Assembly (NCBI GenBank): GCA_965213885.1
Contig: OZ243919.1
Span: 1,302,001 to 1,366,000, forward strand
DNA: 64,000 nt
Source: VYFG01 sp965213885
Lineage (GTDB): Bacteria > Pseudomonadota > Gammaproteobacteria > Arenicellales > Poriferihabitantaceae
Direction of reading: 5' to 3'
The notes under the pieces were generated by a model. The model was not told the DNA's origin and did not search any database. It saw only the letters and a program-made list of their open reading frames with translations. The stretch's first letter is position 1; each line of letters opens with the position of its first letter. Made by a program: the position numbers and the translations under genes. This document shows, one piece after another, positions 61,814 to 64,000 of this stretch.

Positions 61814-64000
61814 GCTCTTGACCCGAATCCGGAACGGATCCTTCCAAGGTCATCCAGTTCGAGTGTGAACAAAATGCGGTTCTTGAACTCCCCGCTCCCA
61901 TCAAGGTAATGCTGGTATTCCAGCCGTGTCGCCCAGCAACAGCCATCGAAACTGAGCCGGATGGAAGAGGAGCGGATCTCGTCTTCCCCAAGGGAATAGG
62001 CGGTATCTGCATCGAGCTGCCAGCGCGACCCCAGCGGGGCGGAAAAATCCATTGTAACCTGTTCCAGATCATCGTGACTTGCCGTATAGGCGATCGATGC
62101 GTTGCGGCGACGGTCATGATCATAGTCAGCAGACACCCAGATCACGTCCGGATCGCTGGATTCCCTCCTCCACGAGGCAAATCCGGTCATGCTCCAGTCC
62201 TCATTGAAATTGGCCGTCAGTTCCGTGAAGAGACCGGATCTGCCGGTCGTGAGTGGCCCGTCATCGGAATGCAGGCGGATATGGCGGTCTTCCAGGTAGT
62301 AGACCTGCCCGAAGCCGAGCTGCATTCGCTGTGCCCCGGTGTTGTCATCCATCACCCGGCTGGTCATCCCCAGGCTGATTTGCTCCGTATCCCCGATCCG
62401 GTCCCCGCCCGAGAACCGGTTTTCCCTGAAGAAGTGGCTGTAGCTGGTGGGTTGACTCTCATCCGTATCGAAAATCGGCAGGGTATTCTGATCGCGCACA
62501 TGCGGTATTTTTGCATAGAACAGCCGCGGTTCCAGCGTCTGGTAGAACGAACCGCCGCCGGATTCGAACAGGCGTTCGAAAACCAGTTTACCGTCAAGGC
62601 TGTACGCCGGCACGGATGCCGACGGCGAATCGTCCCTCCCATTGTCAAGAGCGTATTTCATACTGTAGAGCGAAACTCTGGGTTCAATGGAACCGTATTG
62701 CGCCTCAACCGGGACAGAGACAAAGGAGCGGACGAGTGTACGGGAACCACTGATCCGGGTTTCTTCCGCATGTCTGAACCGGGCGAATTCCGTTTGTATG
62801 CCACCCCGGAAGATACCGAACTTCCCTGGCTTCATGCTGATGCCGATTTCCGGCTGAATGTCATGGGGCCGGCGTTCGCCGGATGTCCGGTCATTGATGG
62901 AATCCTGTGCCAGTGTACGGATGTGAATATTGAACCGTTCACCGATACGGCTCAACCGGGCACGTTGGGCGACATATCCCTCGGCGATGGGTCCGGTTTT
63001 GTCGGAAAAATCCCGTGGATATGCGGGGTCGGAAAGATCCACGAGGTCAATCTTCGCCTCCCAGCGGTCGCCGAAAACCTGGTTGTGGCCGAAGCGCACG
63101 GCGTGGCGGTCCTCATCGGCGAACAGATCGTCTGATGGCAGATATTCCGCCTCGAGGACGCCGTCTGTCCGTTTTCCCATGTAGCGAAACTCGCCGAACA
63201 ACTGCACTCCCCGCTCGGTCATGATCCTCGGGGTGATCGTGGCGTCCATGTGGGGGGCGATATTGATGTAGTACGGCAAGTCGAGAATAACACCGGATTG
63301 CCTTTCCTCTGCGATCGAAGGAAACAGGAATCCGCTCTTGCGTCTTTTGTCGATGGGAAACGAGATTGAGGGAAAATAGAGAACAGGCACGTTCTTCACC
63401 CGCACCGTCATGGCAGTTGCCGTACCGATGCCGGAAGCCCTGTCCAGCCTCAGCACCTTCGTTGCCAGGGAAATGTCCTGGTTGCCATCGGGGCATGTGG
63501 TCATATTCGCGTTCCGGAAAATCATGATTTCCCGGCCCTCCAACTGCATGGTTTCACTGTCAATCCTGGCTTGCTGGAAGTATCTTTTCCCGTTCTCGCC
63601 ATCCCCTGCATCCCCCGAATCCCGGCCTGCGGCGTCTGCAGACCGCCTCAATCCCGCAATGGTGGAGCCATCCTCATCCTGATCCTCACGTGAACGCTCC
63701 GTGAATCCGGGAGAGGTGTCGGCAATCCGGATTGAAACATCCTCGGCATCACCAATGAAGGTATCCACTTCCAGATCCATGGTCTCGGCCCGAATCTCGT
63801 CTCCGGCCGGAGTATAGAGCACCACGTTACCCCTGGCACCAGCATGACGGGTTTCCGGATTGTAGGTCATGGTATCGGCATAGATCGCCCGACTCCCCTG
63901 CCGGAACGTAACATTTCCCTGAAAAACGATCTCCTGGTGGGTAGAGGCTTCCATCTGATCCGCATCGATGGTGGTCGGCTGCCCATCCGCTGTTCTGTCG
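61810..64000 (-). CDS. lptD: LPS-assembly outer-membrane protein LptD (5' end cut by window edge)
   Basis: Outer-membrane barrel that places lipopolysaccharide on the cell surface. About 729 residues are visible. The N-terminal OstA-like jelly roll is seen in IVFQGNVTFRQGSRAIYADT, followed by the barrel (YFPSISFPIDKRRKSGFLFP is a typical early-barrel segment) and a C-terminus with the CCWATRLEYQ cysteine pair. Those cysteines form disulfides, so DsbB encoded at 27681 is relevant. It is followed directly by surA. Confidence 0.93.
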   Translation of the reverse strand, partial: DRTADGQPTTIDADQMEASTHQEIVFQGNVTFRQGSRAIYADTMTYNPETRHAGARGNVVLYTPAGDEIRAETMDLEVDTFIGDAEDVSIRIADTSPGFTERSREDQDEDGSTIAGLRRSADAAGRDSGDAGDGENGKRYFQQARIDSETMQLEGREIMIFRNANMTTCPDGNQDISLATKVLRLDRASGIGTATAMTVRVKNVPVLYFPSISFPIDKRRKSGFLFPSIAEERQSGVILDLPYYINIAPHMDATITPRIMTERGVQLFGEFRYMGKRTDGVLEAEYLPSDDLFADEDRHAVRFGHNQVFGDRWEAKIDLVDLSDPAYPRDFSDKTGPIAEGYVAQRARLSRIGERFNIHIRTLAQDSINDRTSGERRPHDIQPEIGISMKPGKFGIFRGGIQTEFARFRHAEETRISGSRTLVRSFVSVPVEAQYGSIEPRVSLYSMKYALDNGRDDSPSASVPAYSLDGKLVFERLFESGGGSFYQTLEPRLFYAKIPHVRDQNTLPIFDTDESQPTSYSHFFRENRFSGGDRIGDTEQISLGMTSRVMDDNTGAQRMQLGFGQVYYLEDRHIRLHSDDGPLTTGRSGLFTELTANFNEDWSMTGFASWRRESSDPDVIWVSADYDHDRRRNASIAYTASHDDLEQVTMDFSAPLGSRWQLDADTAYSLGEDEIRSSSIRLSFDGCCWATRLEYQHYLDGSGEFKNRILFTLELDDLGRIRSGFGSRA

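Overview
The window looks like a chromosome segment from a gammaproteobacterium with moderately high GC. The evidence is gene order and content: mtaD-ubiG-mupP in the order known from Pseudomonas, lptD-surA, ubiK, glcDEF, a PhoBR-PstSCAB-PhoU block and dsbB. I cannot name a genus. Several loci are decaying: a TRAP binding-protein gene with one in-frame amber codon, an aconitase-X large-subunit gene with several lesions, a GAPDH fragment, a TnpB remnant and a broken hydrolase. Together these suggest a lineage with relaxed selection or recent mobile-element activity.

Layout. 1-5962 (minus) is a compact seven-gene run in transcription order metY, alpha/beta hydrolase, rhomboid protease, mtaD, ubiG, mupP, panC (cut by the window edge). 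It joins homocysteine synthesis, SAM by-product recycling, ubiquinone methylation, peptidoglycan recycling and pantothenate synthesis. 6169-7757 (plus) is a PaiB-like flavin protein and a D-2-hydroxyacid dehydrogenase. 7795-12559 (minus) is a small membrane protein and a dctP-dctQ-dctM-amidase operon whose binding-protein gene carries the amber codon. 13380-19215 (plus) is glcDEF and acs, for glycolate and acetate use. 20421-27610 is the phosphate regulon, with Pho boxes in front of phoB and pstS. 27681-35193 holds dsbB, a GAPDH remnant, an orphan membrane protein, a haloacid dehalogenase, a thiolase between AT-rich spacers, a DUF2889 protein, an SDR, a DksA/TraR-type zinc-finger protein and an MFS carrier.

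35261-48012 (minus) is one long catabolic array: acyl-CoA synthetase, livG, livH, livM, livK, livF, a TnpB remnant, a PaaK-like CoA ligase, a class III CoA transferase, an enoyl-CoA hydratase and a decayed aconitase-X pair. The layout implies import of an organic acid, CoA activation and beta-oxidation-like processing; the substrate is not evident. 48183-53245 is a divergent unit: icmF (fused B12-dependent acyl-CoA mutase) on one side, a LiuR-like MerR regulator and a hydroxyacid-oxoacid transhydrogenase on the other, with a perfect 14-bp palindrome between them.

53246-56649 is an accessory patch: two lower-GC genes, a serine-recombinase tail, a probable plasmid replication-initiator fragment, a truncated hydrolase, a very AT-rich spacer and a SprT-like metalloprotein. 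56628-64000 returns to housekeeping: a PaaI thioesterase, an EamA transporter, an exported MTA/SAH-type nucleosidase, a membrane protein, ubiK, surA and lptD (cut by the window edge). I see no rRNA, tRNA or CRISPR array.
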